Shown here: positions 50,946 to 59,719 of the stretch, one piece after another
Position numbering within the stretch: the stretch's first letter is position 1
Layout: each line of letters starts with the position of its first letter
Assembly (NCBI RefSeq): GCF_000009765.2
Contig: NC_003155.5
Span: forward strand, 4,526,001-4,590,000
Source of the DNA: Streptomyces avermitilis MA-4680 = NBRC 14893
GTDB taxonomy: Bacteria; Actinomycetota; Actinomycetes; Streptomycetales; Streptomycetaceae
Length of the DNA stretch: 64,000 nucleotides
Direction of reading: 5' to 3'
Position numbers and translations under genes: made by a program
The notes under the pieces: model-generated
What the model was told of the DNA's origin: nothing
Databases searched by the model: none
Seen by the model: the letters and a program-made list of their open reading frames with translations, nothing else

Positions 50946-51149
50946 TTCGGTACTTCGTAACGGAAAAAGGTCAGGGAAAGGGCACGGCTCGTCGACGGTG
51001 ACGGCCGGGAAGTCTGTGGTCTGTCGCTGGTGACGCGTCAGCGTCGGTGGTGACTGGTGACTGGTGACGCGTGACGGGCCACTGGCGACTGACGTCAGTG
51101 GTGACTGGTGAAAGAGGCCGAACTCATCGGCTGGTCATCGGCTGGTCGG
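50946..51149. promoter_or_regulatory. Promoter region of MFS exporter 2 with repeats
   Basis: About 200 bp with several GGTGACTGGTGAC-type repeats and the inverted repeat CCACTG-N11-CAGTGG (51079-51101), which contains the perfect 12-bp palindrome ACTGACGTCAGT. Candidate TetR operator or hairpin. Confidence 0.5.
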
Positions 51150-51794
51150 TCAGGCCTGTCGAAGATCCTCCATGGTCGCGGCCGTGCCGGGCAGGGTGGA
51201 GCGGGCCGGGGCCCGCAGCCCGTCCAGGAACAGCTGCAGGTGGCGGTGGACGAAGCGGTCGAGGCTCATGCACCCGGTTCCGGCGGGCGGGCGGCTGAGC
51301 TGGGCCACGCCGATCATCAGATCGCCGACGGCCACATCGGGGCGGAGCTGTCCGGCCGTGCGGGCGCGCTCCATCAGCGAGGCGACCAGCTGCTCGATCC
51401 GTTCACCTGCCGCTTCCAGATCGGGGTGGTGCTGGTCGAACGTGCTGGAGACCATCGGGCACAACGCGCTGATGCGTTCATCGGCGGCGGCGTGCACGAA
51501 GCGGGACAGCGCCTCGAAGGCGTCGCCGGTCTCGGCGAGCGCGCGCTCGGCCTCCTCCGACGTACGGTCCATGACCGAGCAGACGACTTCCCGCACCAAG
51601 GCATCGCGGTCCGGGAAGTTGCGGTACACCGTGGCGTTGCCGACGCCGGCCCGGCGGGCGATCTCGTCGAGCGGCACGTCCGGGCCGAACTCGACGAACA
51701 TCTCGCGGGCGGCGGTGACGATCCGCTCCCGGTTGCGCACGGCATCGGCGCGCGGCCGGGGCACTCGGCGCTGCACGGGGGCGGCGGTCTCCAC
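51150..51794 (-). CDS. TetR-family regulator of MFS exporter 2
   Basis: A 214-aa protein. HTH: LDEIARRAGVGNATVYRNFPDRDALV at about 42-67. The C-terminal domain is of the common drug-sensor type (around FVHAAADERISALCPMV). Same strand and directly upstream of the exporter, so likely its repressor. Confidence 0.88.
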   Translation of the reverse strand: METAAPVQRRVPRPRADAVRNRERIVTAAREMFVEFGPDVPLDEIARRAGVGNATVYRNFPDRDALVREVVCSVMDRTSEEAERALAETGDAFEALSRFVHAAADERISALCPMVSSTFDQHHPDLEAAGERIEQLVASLMERARTAGQLRPDVAVGDLMIGVAQLSRPPAGTGCMSLDRFVHRHLQLFLDGLRAPARSTLPGTAATMEDLRQA

Positions 51795-51938
51795 GGCGTA
51801 CTCCTTGAGGCAAGAGGTCGATCGTCGGATGGTTCATCGTGTGTGACCCGCGATCCGGGGATTCCCTCCCCGTTTCGCTGGACACCTGGCTAAACGGGGA
51901 AACCATCCCCGGTTATTTCCCACCCGGAAGAGATTTGA

Positions 51939-51954
51939 TGTGACCTGAGTCACA
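51939..51954. promoter_or_regulatory. Crp-like binding site
   Basis: TGTGACCTGAGTCACA matches the reported S. coelicolor Crp site GTG-N6-GNCAC exactly and is a near-perfect palindrome. It lies about 125 bp upstream of the secreted protease start. Confidence 0.6.
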
Positions 51955-52077
51955 CCCCTTCGGTGGTAAACCGCTCGATCGGTCTCCTTCAACGCGCGCC
52001 CCCGAACCCGTCGACACAGGGTGATCGCAAGGGTGCAGTCGGAGACCGGCGGCTGCCGCGGAGCGAAGGGCCCCCGT

Positions 52078-53352
52078 ATGCAGTCGTCCCGCCGCCGGAT
52101 ACGCCCGCGCCGTGTCGCCGCGCTCGCCTCGGTCACCGTTCTGACGCTGGCGGTCTCCACCTCCGCCGGTACCGGACATCTGACGGCGGGCTCCACGACG
52201 GCGGGCCCCATCGCACCGGCCCGCTCCACGGCGCTCGGCTCCTGCATGATCCGCGGCGGAATGGGCGTACAGATGGCGGAGGGCATCCCGACCCCGGCCG
52301 GTTACTCCCGCTCCACCGGCACGGTCCGCGCCCTGACCCTGATGGTCGACTTCTCCGACGCGCCCGGCCAGGGCAGCGCGCTCGAGCGCCTCGCGGAGTT
52401 CTTCCCGCAGACCCAGAACTGGTTCAAGGTCAGCTCGTACGGCCGCCTCGACTACCGGCCGGAGGCCCCGGTCACCCACTGGCTCCGGATGCCCAAGCCC
52501 TTCGGGGCGTACGGGATCGAACGCGGCGCACCCTTCGACCCCGGCTACCGCGGTCTGGTCCAGGACATAGTGGCGGAGGCCGATCCCGAGGTGGACTTCC
52601 GCCAGTACGACCTGCTGAACGTGCTGATCACCCCGAACGCGGGCCCCTCCGCCCTGGACACCGTGCTGTCGGTGACCTTCGCGGGCAACACCGAGGCGCC
52701 GGTCGCCGACGGGGTGCCCGTGGCCAACGCGTCGTTCGTCTACAGCCGCCAGGACGACGGCTCCGGCTCCTACGCGGAGACCGGCTACCGGGTGCTCCCC
52801 CACGAGAACGGCCACACCTTCGGGCTGCCCGACCTCTACACCCAGGACGGCGGCGGCGCGGTCGGGCACTGGGACATCATGAGCGAGGACTGGGGGGCGG
52901 ACAACGATCTGCTCGCCTGGCACAAATGGAAGCTCGGCTGGCTGGACGACTCCCAGGTCCGCTGCGCCTCGGCACCCGGCACCGCGGAGTACACCCTCAC
53001 CCCGCTGGCCCGGCCCGGCGGCGTCAAGCTCGTCGTCGTGCCCCTCAGCACCACCACGGCGTACGCGCTGGAACTGCGCACCCCCGAGGGCAACGACGCG
53101 GACGTGTGCCGCCCCGGCATCCTCATCTACAAGGTCGACGCGGACATAGACACCGGCAACGGGCCCATCAACGTGTTCGACTCCACGCGCGACAGCGGCG
53201 GCTGCACCCGCAGCCCCAACGTCCACGCCGAACTGTCGGACGCCCCCTTCATAGCCGACGAGTCCTTCAAGGACCCGGCCAGAGGAATCACCATCACGGT
53301 CATCGCGGCGGACCCCTCCGGGGACTACCGGGTCCAGGTGTCGCGGCGTTGA
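52078..53352 (+). CDS. Secreted M6-type metalloprotease
   Basis: A 424-aa protein. Signal peptide RRIRPRRVAALASVTVLTLAVS at 5-26. The zinc site is HENGH (about 242-246) in LPHENGHTFGLPDLY, followed by GHWDIMS as in M6 (immune inhibitor A-like) peptidases. An alternative GTG start at 52021 would put a non-hydrophobic tail before the signal, so the ATG is preferred. Confidence 0.9.
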   Translation: MQSSRRRIRPRRVAALASVTVLTLAVSTSAGTGHLTAGSTTAGPIAPARSTALGSCMIRGGMGVQMAEGIPTPAGYSRSTGTVRALTLMVDFSDAPGQGSALERLAEFFPQTQNWFKVSSYGRLDYRPEAPVTHWLRMPKPFGAYGIERGAPFDPGYRGLVQDIVAEADPEVDFRQYDLLNVLITPNAGPSALDTVLSVTFAGNTEAPVADGVPVANASFVYSRQDDGSGSYAETGYRVLPHENGHTFGLPDLYTQDGGGAVGHWDIMSEDWGADNDLLAWHKWKLGWLDDSQVRCASAPGTAEYTLTPLARPGGVKLVVVPLSTTTAYALELRTPEGNDADVCRPGILIYKVDADIDTGNGPINVFDSTRDSGGCTRSPNVHAELSDAPFIADESFKDPARGITITVIAADPSGDYRVQVSRR

Positions 53353-53517
53353 GTCGAGGGGACAGGCGAGGACGGGGCGAGGACGGGGCGGGGACAGGGG
53401 CGAGGACGGGGGGCTCGGCACGAGGACGGCGGAGGGCTCGGCACACGTGCTCCGCGCGGCCACCGGGCGGCGTACGTCTCTCGGCGGACGTGGCGGGCGC
53501 GGCATTACCGTGAGCGC

Positions 53518-55236
53518 ATGTCCCCGAACGTCACCGCGGCCCCCGACAGCACCGCCGTACCCGCCGAGGCCGTCGCTCCGCTCACCCGCGGCATCACCGT
53601 CCTGCGGCGGCTCACGGAGGCCGACGGGAGGGCCAGCCTCAGCGGCCTGGAGCGGGCCAGCGGGCTCGCCCGGTCCACCGTCGACCGGATCACGGCGACG
53701 CTGGCGCGCATGGGGTACGTACGACTGGACGGCCGGGACGCCGTACTCGCACCACGGCTGATGGAGCTGGGCAACGCGTATCTGGCCGCGCTGCGGCTGC
53801 CGAAGCTGCTGCACGCCCAGGCGGACGCGCTCGCCGACGAGCTGGACGAGTCCGTGTCCCTCGCCGTCGGCGACCGGGACGGGATCCGCTTCATCCACCA
53901 GGCGACCCGGCGCCGCGCCATGTCCCTGAGCTTCCGCATCGGCGACCTGCTGCCCGCCGAACGCACCGCGCCGGGCCCGCTGTTCGCCACCGAATGGGAT
54001 GCGGCCGAGTGGCAGCGGTGGCGCGAGCGGCGGGCGGCGGACCCCGAGGACCGCGGCTTTCCGGCGGTTCCGGCCCGCAGCCGCCCGCTGGAGGACGACG
54101 ACAGGGGCGAAAGGTCCTCGGGACGGCGCCGAGGCGGCACCCTGGGCGACGACTTCGAGGAGCGTACGGCGGCGGCCCGAAAGCAGGGCTGGGCACTGGA
54201 CGACCAGCTGATCGAGCCGGGTCTTGTGGCCCTCGCCGTGCCCGTACGGGACCCGGACGGCCGTATCGCCTGTGTCGTCAGCGTGGTGAGCCACACCAGT
54301 CGGCACACCGCGGCCGGCCTGCGGGACGCCCTGCTGCCGCGGCTGCGCACGTCGGTCGACGCGATGGAGCGGGAGCTGCGCGAGGCACCGCCCGCCGAGC
54401 CTGCCGCGCCCGCCGACCCGTCCGGGCTCGCCGCCTGGACCGGCGCCTCCAAGCAGGAACTGGGCCGGGAGTTCGTCGAGTCGCTGGCCCGCGGTCTCAC
54501 GGTGATCACCTCGTTCGGGGAGGGACGCTCCGCGCTGACGCTCACGGAGGTCGCCCGGGCCACGGGGCTGGCCCGGGCGACCGCCCGGCGCGCGCTGATC
54601 ACCCTGGAGCACCTCGGGTACGTCACCGCACAGAGCGGGGTCTTCCGGCTCACCCCGCGCGTCCTCGGCCTCGGCTTCCCGGCACTGTCCCGGACGACAC
54701 TGCCGGACGTCGCCGCCCCGCACCTGGCGGCGCTGTCGCGGCGGGTGCACGAGTCGGCGTCGCTCGCGGTCCTTGCGGGCGACGAGATCCGCTACACCGC
54801 CCGGTTCACCACCAGCCGCGTCATGAGCGTCAACATCACGGTCGGTACGCGACTGCCCGCCTACGCGACCTCGCTGGGCCGGGTGATGCTGGCGGACCTG
54901 CCCGAACCGCACCTCCCCGACCCGTCCGACCTGGTCGCGCCCACGCCCCGTACGGTCACGGACCCGGAAGAACTGCGGGCCGTGCTGGATCGCGTACGGC
55001 GGGACGGATACGCCCTGGTCGACGGGGAGCTGGAGGAGGGGCTGCGGTCGATCGCGGTGCCGGTGCGGGAGCGCGGGGGGCGGGTGGTGGCGGCGGTGAA
55101 CGTCGCCCTGCACAGCAGCCGTCGTACGCCCGAGGAATGTGTCGAGGAGGTCCTGCCGGAACTGCTCGCGACGGCCTCGCGGATCGAGGCGGATCTGCAT
55201 ATCGCGGGCCGGTTCAGGGAGGTGCCGGGGGCCTGA
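53518..55236 (+). CDS. Fused double IclR-family regulator
   Basis: A 572-aa protein made of two IclR units. The first has an HTH (LSGLERASGLARSTVDRITATL) and effector domain to about 285. A second HTH (LTEVARATGLARATARRALITLEHLGYV) starts near 340 and its effector domain ends DLHIAGRF. Such doubled IclR regulators are of the PcaR/PcaU/PobR kind (aromatic catabolism). Target unknown; no catabolic operon is adjacent. Confidence 0.9.
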   Translation: MSPNVTAAPDSTAVPAEAVAPLTRGITVLRRLTEADGRASLSGLERASGLARSTVDRITATLARMGYVRLDGRDAVLAPRLMELGNAYLAALRLPKLLHAQADALADELDESVSLAVGDRDGIRFIHQATRRRAMSLSFRIGDLLPAERTAPGPLFATEWDAAEWQRWRERRAADPEDRGFPAVPARSRPLEDDDRGERSSGRRRGGTLGDDFEERTAAARKQGWALDDQLIEPGLVALAVPVRDPDGRIACVVSVVSHTSRHTAAGLRDALLPRLRTSVDAMERELREAPPAEPAAPADPSGLAAWTGASKQELGREFVESLARGLTVITSFGEGRSALTLTEVARATGLARATARRALITLEHLGYVTAQSGVFRLTPRVLGLGFPALSRTTLPDVAAPHLAALSRRVHESASLAVLAGDEIRYTARFTTSRVMSVNITVGTRLPAYATSLGRVMLADLPEPHLPDPSDLVAPTPRTVTDPEELRAVLDRVRRDGYALVDGELEEGLRSIAVPVRERGGRVVAAVNVALHSSRRTPEECVEEVLPELLATASRIEADLHIAGRFREVPGA

Positions 55237-55361
55237 CGGCATGCGCGACGCCCGAGCCGCGCGGTACGGCTCGGCGGCGGCAGCGGGCAGCGCGGGCGGC
55301 GGCAGTGACCGGTGCCTGGCCTCCGGGGGTACCGCGTCGGCGAAGTGGTGACGGGCGCCAC

Positions 55362-55385
55362 AAACAAACCGCTATGCTGGTTTCT
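55362..55385 (-). promoter_or_regulatory. Autoregulatory element (ARE) upstream of avaR2-like gene
   Basis: Read on the minus strand, 22 of 24 positions fit the ARE consensus ANAWACNNACYNNNCGGTTTKTTT. The core AAACC-N8-GGTTT is a palindrome. It is 43 bp before the receptor gene start, so that gene should be under autoregulator control. Confidence 0.85.
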
Positions 55386-55427
55386 TGCAGGGCCCTCTGG
55401 TCAGCCGCCTTCCGCGAGGAGTCACCG

Positions 55428-56084
55428 GTGACGAAACAGGAACGCGCCGCCCGCACCCGCCACGCCCTCATCCGCTCCGCCGCCCACGCCTTCGAACGGC
55501 AGGGCTACACACAGGCGAGGCTGGCCGACATCAGCGCCTGCGCCGGTGTCAGCCCCGGCGCACTGCACTTCCACTTCGAGAGCAAGGCAGAGGTGGCCAG
55601 GGCGGTGGAGGCGGCGGCGGGGGTGAGCCTGCGCCGGGCGGCCTGGCTGGCCCAGCCGCCGGGCACGAACGCGCTGCAACGGCTGACGAACACGTCGCAC
55701 GCCCTGGCCGAGCGACTGCGCGGGGACGTCGTCGCCCGCGCGGGCTTCCGGCTGAACTGCGAATCGGCGGGCGGCGGCGCGCTGAATCTGCTCCGGGAAT
55801 GGCAGACCTGCGTGGAGCAGCTGCTCGCGGAGGCCGCCGAGGAGGGGCTGCTGGCCCGGCGCCTCGTCCGCGCCGACACGGTCAGCGCGGTGGTGGCCGC
55901 GACCACCGGTTTCGAACTGCTCGGCCGCCGGGACCCCGAGTGGCTCTCCGGCCAGTCGCTGGCCGCGTTCTGGCGGGTACTGCTGCCGCGCGCGGCCACG
56001 GCGGCGGCCCTGACCGCGGTGGACCCGGACGGGACGTGCCCCAGCCGGGCGGAGACGCGGACCCCGGCGACCACCGCCGGATGA
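55428..56084 (+). CDS. avaR2: Autoregulator receptor-family TetR protein (AvaR2-like)
   Basis: A 218-aa protein of the ScbR/ArpA type: TKQERAARTRHALIRSAAHAFERQGYTQARLADISACAGVSPGALHFHFESKAEVARAVE is the gamma-butyrolactone receptor HTH. GAGGA precedes the GTG at 55428. Gene order (this, insertion-bearing receptor, P450, receptor, acyl-CoA oxidase) matches avaR2 of S. avermitilis. It may bind ligand poorly, as pseudo-receptors do. The symbol rests on order. Confidence 0.83.
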   Translation: MTKQERAARTRHALIRSAAHAFERQGYTQARLADISACAGVSPGALHFHFESKAEVARAVEAAAGVSLRRAAWLAQPPGTNALQRLTNTSHALAERLRGDVVARAGFRLNCESAGGGALNLLREWQTCVEQLLAEAAEEGLLARRLVRADTVSAVVAATTGFELLGRRDPEWLSGQSLAAFWRVLLPRAATAAALTAVDPDGTCPSRAETRTPATTAG

Positions 56085-56126
56085 GCCGTACGGCAGCCGC
56101 TCCCCGGCTGCAGGCCCCCGGGTCCG

Positions 56127-56990
56127 TCAGCGCGTCTCCGGCGGCCTGCCCGACGCCATCAGCCCCTCCAGCGCCGTCGGCGTCGCGAGCCGTGGCAGCA
56201 GCAGCGTCCAGAAGCGGGTGAGGGTGGTACGGGAGAGCCACTGCCCCTCATGGCCGCCGAGGACGGCGAAGCCGATCGTCGCGCCGACCACCGCGGTCAC
56301 CGCGTCCCGGACGGCCAGGTCGCGGGCGAGCAGGCCCTCCCGCTCGGCCCGGGCGAGCACCTCCGTCACCCACTCCTGCCATCTGCGGTACAGGTCCTCG
56401 CCGCGGCCGACGGCCTCCGCACCGTCCCCCAGCGCGAACCCCGCCCGCAGCACGGCATCGTGACCGAGGCCGCGCAGGAGGGCATGACTCGTGTCGATCA
56501 GCGTCTGCAGCGCACTGTTCTGCCGAGACGCCGCACCCTGCTTCGACGCCGCCTCGTCACGCCGGGGCACATCCCAGCGACGAGGCGCTTCGATGCGCCG
56601 AAGCGAAGCCCCGCGCTCCGGCGCCCCCTCGTAACGGGACGACCCCCCGTACGCCGACGCCCCCTCATGACGCGCAAACCCGCCACGCTCCGCAAACCCG
56701 CCACGCTCCGGCACACCACCGCGCTCCGGCACACCACCGCGCTGAGCCGGCAGCGCCTCGCCGGCGATGATCCGCCCGAATCGCTGCGCCGCCGCCACCC
56801 CGACCGCCTCGGCCAGGGCGGCCTTGCTGGGGAAATGGAAGTGCAGCGCACCGTTGCTGACCCCCGCCCTGGCGCTGATCGTCGACAGCGAGACCACTTC
56901 GTAGCCGTGCCGGGCGAAGAGCGCGGCGGCGGACTCGATCAAGGCGTTGCGCGTGCGGATCGCGCGTTCCTGTCTGACCTGCTTGACCAT
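56127..56990 (-). CDS. avaR3: Autoregulator receptor-family TetR protein with internal insertion (AvaR3-like)
   Basis: A 287-aa protein, about 60-70 residues longer than other receptors. HTH (STISARAGVSNGALHFHFPSKAALAEAV) is intact. Between the first helices and the ligand domain, residues about 82-150, a Gly/Arg-rich insertion repeats (V/F)PERGG and AERGGF. S. avermitilis AvaR3 also has an extra stretch, so I assign it by order and by this feature. The insertion is likely disordered. Confidence 0.85.
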   Translation of the reverse strand: MVKQVRQERAIRTRNALIESAAALFARHGYEVVSLSTISARAGVSNGALHFHFPSKAALAEAVGVAAAQRFGRIIAGEALPAQRGGVPERGGVPERGGFAERGGFARHEGASAYGGSSRYEGAPERGASLRRIEAPRRWDVPRRDEAASKQGAASRQNSALQTLIDTSHALLRGLGHDAVLRAGFALGDGAEAVGRGEDLYRRWQEWVTEVLARAEREGLLARDLAVRDAVTAVVGATIGFAVLGGHEGQWLSRTTLTRFWTLLLPRLATPTALEGLMASGRPPETR

Positions 56991-57027
56991 CGGGCGCTCC
57001 GTTGCTGATGGGGGTCCAGCAACTTTA

Positions 57028-57049
57028 ACAAACCGCTTGTGCGGTTTTC
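57028..57049. promoter_or_regulatory. ARE upstream of avaR3-like gene
   Basis: AAACCG-CTTGTG-CGGTTT is a perfect palindrome in the 66-bp gap between the avaR3-like start and the P450 stop. It should be the receptor site for this promoter. Confidence 0.8.
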
Positions 57050-57056
57050 TCGCGCA

Positions 57057-58496
57057 TCAGTGCGGCCGCAGGACGACCGGCAGGGAGCCGTACCCGTTGA
57101 CGATGAAGGACCGTACGGGCTCGAGCTCTTCCGTCGGCTGAACGGACGTCAGGTCCGGGAAGCGCGTGAAGAGCGCCGACAGCGCGGTGGTCGCCTCCAG
57201 GCGTGCCAGCGGAGCGCCCAGGCAGCGGTGCACCCCGTATCCGAAGGCCAGGTCGTCGCGGCGGCCGGGCCGCAGTACGTCGAAGACGGCCGCGTCCGCC
57301 CCGTACGGCTCGGGGTCCGCCGCGGCGGCGGCGAAGGAGACCAGGATCGGATCGCCCTTCTTGATGTGCACGCCGTCCAGCTCGATGTCGTCGATGGCGA
57401 ACCGCATCGGCGAGTACGCGGCGGGACCGTGCGTGCGCAGGGTCTCGCCGACCACGTCCGCCCAGTCGGCGCGCCCCTCCCGCACGTGCGAGAGCTGGTC
57501 GGGGTGGGCGCACAGGGCGGCGACGGCGTTGGTGATGAGCGTGCAGGTGGTCTCCTGGCCCGCGGCGATCATCAGATAGAGGGTGCCGAGGAGTTCCTGC
57601 TCGGTCAGGCGGCTGTCGTCGCCGTCCCTGGCCTCGATCAGCGCGGAGGTCAGATCGCCGCCGGGGCGCTCCCGCTTCTCGGCGACCAGTTCCGCCAGCA
57701 TCCCGAAGACCTTCACCTGGGCCGCGGCCATCTCGTCGGCCGGGACCGCCGTACCGAACACCAGCTCCAGTGCCGTGCACAGAGGTTCACGGTTCGCCTC
57801 GGCGATGCCGAACAGCTCGCAGATGACGCGCATGGGCAGCAGCTTGGCGAACTCGGCGCGCAGGTCGACCTGTTCACCGGCGGGTCGGTCCGCCAGCCCG
57901 TCGAGCAGGGCGGCGGTGATCTCCTCGACGCGGGGGCGCAGGGCTTCGGTGCGGCGGGCGGTGAAGGCGGCCGCGTTCAGCCGGCGCAGCCGGGCGTGCC
58001 GGTCCCCGTGGGCGAAGAGCATGTTCTCGTTCGCCACCCAGGGATACAGCGGCCACGCCTCGTCTATCTGCCCCGAGACGAACGCGGGCCAGTGCTGTCG
58101 CGCGTCCTTCGACACCCGTGCGTCCATGAGGAGTTGCTTCACGTACTTCTGCCGTACGACGGCCCAGGCGGCCACACCGCCCGGCAGCTCCACCTCCACG
58201 GCGGGCCCCCGCGTCCGCAGCTGCGCGGTCTCGCCCGCCAGATCGCGCCCGGTCACGTCCAGGGCGTAGGGGCACTGGTTCATCCCGGTGACGCCGGCTG
58301 CTCCGACTCCCTCTGCCACCCTGTTGGTTCCGTTCGTCTCGGGCGCCTCGGCCGTCTCCGCTGTCCTGGGCGCCTCGGCCGTCCCGGACACCTCAGCGGT
58401 CTCGGGCGCCTCGGCCGTCCCGGGCGCCTCAGCCGTCCCGGGCGCCTCGGCCGTCCCGGGCGCCTCGGCCGTCTCCGCCATGTCGGTCATGTCCAT
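57057..58496 (-). CDS. cyp17: Cytochrome P450 of the butenolide locus (Cyp17-like)
   Basis: A 479-aa P450. The I-helix AAGQETT, K-helix ETLRT and heme loop FGYGVHRCLGAPLAR (Cys ligand) are complete. Residues about 8-50 are repeats of EAPGTA/ETAEAP that precede the fold (GMNQCPYALDVTG) and are not typical of P450s. In S. avermitilis Cyp17 hydroxylates the avenolide precursor, and the gene order here is the same. The assignment is by order. Confidence 0.88.
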   Translation of the reverse strand: MDMTDMAETAEAPGTAEAPGTAEAPGTAEAPETAEVSGTAEAPRTAETAEAPETNGTNRVAEGVGAAGVTGMNQCPYALDVTGRDLAGETAQLRTRGPAVEVELPGGVAAWAVVRQKYVKQLLMDARVSKDARQHWPAFVSGQIDEAWPLYPWVANENMLFAHGDRHARLRRLNAAAFTARRTEALRPRVEEITAALLDGLADRPAGEQVDLRAEFAKLLPMRVICELFGIAEANREPLCTALELVFGTAVPADEMAAAQVKVFGMLAELVAEKRERPGGDLTSALIEARDGDDSRLTEQELLGTLYLMIAAGQETTCTLITNAVAALCAHPDQLSHVREGRADWADVVGETLRTHGPAAYSPMRFAIDDIELDGVHIKKGDPILVSFAAAAADPEPYGADAAVFDVLRPGRRDDLAFGYGVHRCLGAPLARLEATTALSALFTRFPDLTSVQPTEELEPVRSFIVNGYGSLPVVLRPH

Positions 58497-58570
58497 CCGT
58501 GCGCTCCGTTCGGTCGGTGGTTCCGTTCGGGTCCGGCTGGCCGGGGCGGCGGGACGCGCACGCCGGACAG

Positions 58571-59275
58571 TCACTCCAACGTCCGTGCCGCGTCCGTCGT
58601 ACTCGCTGCCGCCGACTCCCGCTGCTTCATGGCGGCTTCGTACACCCGCGAGCCCCGCTCCGGGGAGAAGTCCAGGCGGACCAGGATCCCCGGCATGGCG
58701 AAGGACGGCATCAGATGGCGGTAGAGGTCGGCCACCCGCTCCGCCAGGTCCGCGCGCCCGGTCATGATCCTCGAGAGGACCTGCACGCCGGTGAACGCGC
58801 CCACGAACAGCTTGGCGAGCGCTTCCACATCGGCGTGGGGCAGGATCTCGCCCTTGGCCCTGGCCTCTTCGAAGAGGGACTGCGTGTGCTCGGTCCAGGC
58901 CTGCATCGGGACCCGCCGGTTGAGATGGTCCCTGGGCGAGCCCTGGTCCACGGTCAGCCGCACACTGCCCTGGACGATCGGATCGCCGGTGCCTTCCCTG
59001 AGCAGATGGGCGAGCAGCAGCGCCTCGTCCAGCGACTGCTGGAGCTTCAGCTCCTGCTCGGGGACGCGCGGAAGGGAGGCGACCTGCTCGGCCAGCACGG
59101 CCTGGGCCAGCTCCTGCTTCGACGTGAAGTGGAAGTAGAGGGCCCCCTTGGTGACCCCCGAGCGCTTCAGCACGTCGGAGATGGTTGCCGCCTCGTATCC
59201 CACCTCGTCGAACACCTCGGCCGCGGCGACCAGAATCGTCTGCCGCGTCCGAATGGCTCGCTCCTGCCGCGCCAC
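58571..59275 (-). CDS. avaR1: Autoregulator (avenolide-type) receptor (AvaR1-like)
   Basis: A 234-aa TetR protein, ARQERAIRTRQTILVAAAEVFDEVGYEAATISDVLKRSGVTKGALYFHFTSKQELAQAVL. It is the most canonical of the three receptors. GTG at 59273-59275 is 6 nt after GGAGG; the longer frame to 59413 lacks a site. Divergent from aco with AREs between. It should repress aco until hormone binds. Confidence 0.87.
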   Translation of the reverse strand: MARQERAIRTRQTILVAAAEVFDEVGYEAATISDVLKRSGVTKGALYFHFTSKQELAQAVLAEQVASLPRVPEQELKLQQSLDEALLLAHLLREGTGDPIVQGSVRLTVDQGSPRDHLNRRVPMQAWTEHTQSLFEEARAKGEILPHADVEALAKLFVGAFTGVQVLSRIMTGRADLAERVADLYRHLMPSFAMPGILVRLDFSPERGSRVYEAAMKQRESAAASTTDAARTLE

Positions 59276-59447
59276 ACGCACCCTCCGCACCAGCCCGACC
59301 AGCGGGACACCGTCCCGACCAGTGGGACACCGTCCGGATCGCGGGACACCGTCCCGACCAGCGGGAAAAGACCAAGCGGTTCGCACCCTAACAGCGACGA
59401 TCCTCCACTCCACCGCCGAAGACAGGCCCGGTCCTGACCGGGACGAT

Positions 59448-59467
59448 AAAACCAGCTGAACGGTTTT
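59448..59467 (+). promoter_or_regulatory. ARE in avaR1-aco region (distal)
   Basis: AAAACC-AGCTGAAC-GGTTTT, about 20 of 24 positions fitting the ARE consensus. It may serve the avaR1-like gene. Confidence 0.75.
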
Positions 59468-59566
59468 TCAATGCTCCCCTCGCCCTCTCACAAACCACTC
59501 AAAAACACATATCTCACCCCCAACTCCCTTGTAAGGGATGACCCTTGACCGCAAGAGGGACTTGAA

Positions 59567-59590
59567 GACAAAACCGTCTAGTACGTATCT
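59567..59590 (-). promoter_or_regulatory. ARE over the aco promoter
   Basis: On the minus strand the 24-nt site fits the ARE consensus at 22 of 24 positions, with ACGTACTAG before the CGGTTTTG half. It lies between -35-like TTGAAG and -10-like TATCTT, where a repressor would block transcription. Confidence 0.85.
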
Positions 59591-59719
59591 TTGACCTCCA
59601 GCTCTTCCGCAGCTCTTCCGCAGCTCCTCCGCAGCTCTTCCGCAGCTCTCCAGCCCTTCCTCAGCCCTTCTCGGGTCCCGTGGTTCACGTCAGCCCGTCC
59701 CAAGCCAGGGAGAAGCTCG

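Larger units (their letters stand above)
59276..59719. promoter_or_regulatory. Divergent control region avaR1-like / aco
   Basis: 444 bp without a gene. Contains tandem copies of GGGACACCGTCCCGACCAG (59300-59363), then two AREs (59448-59467, 59567-59590). A candidate aco promoter TTGAAG-N18-TATCTT (59562-59591) has the second ARE in its spacer. Confidence 0.7.

Noticed and set aside
51834..52077. Riboswitch before the M6 protease
   Set aside because: No conserved c-di-AMP or other known aptamer core could be matched; only the Crp-like palindrome is convincing.
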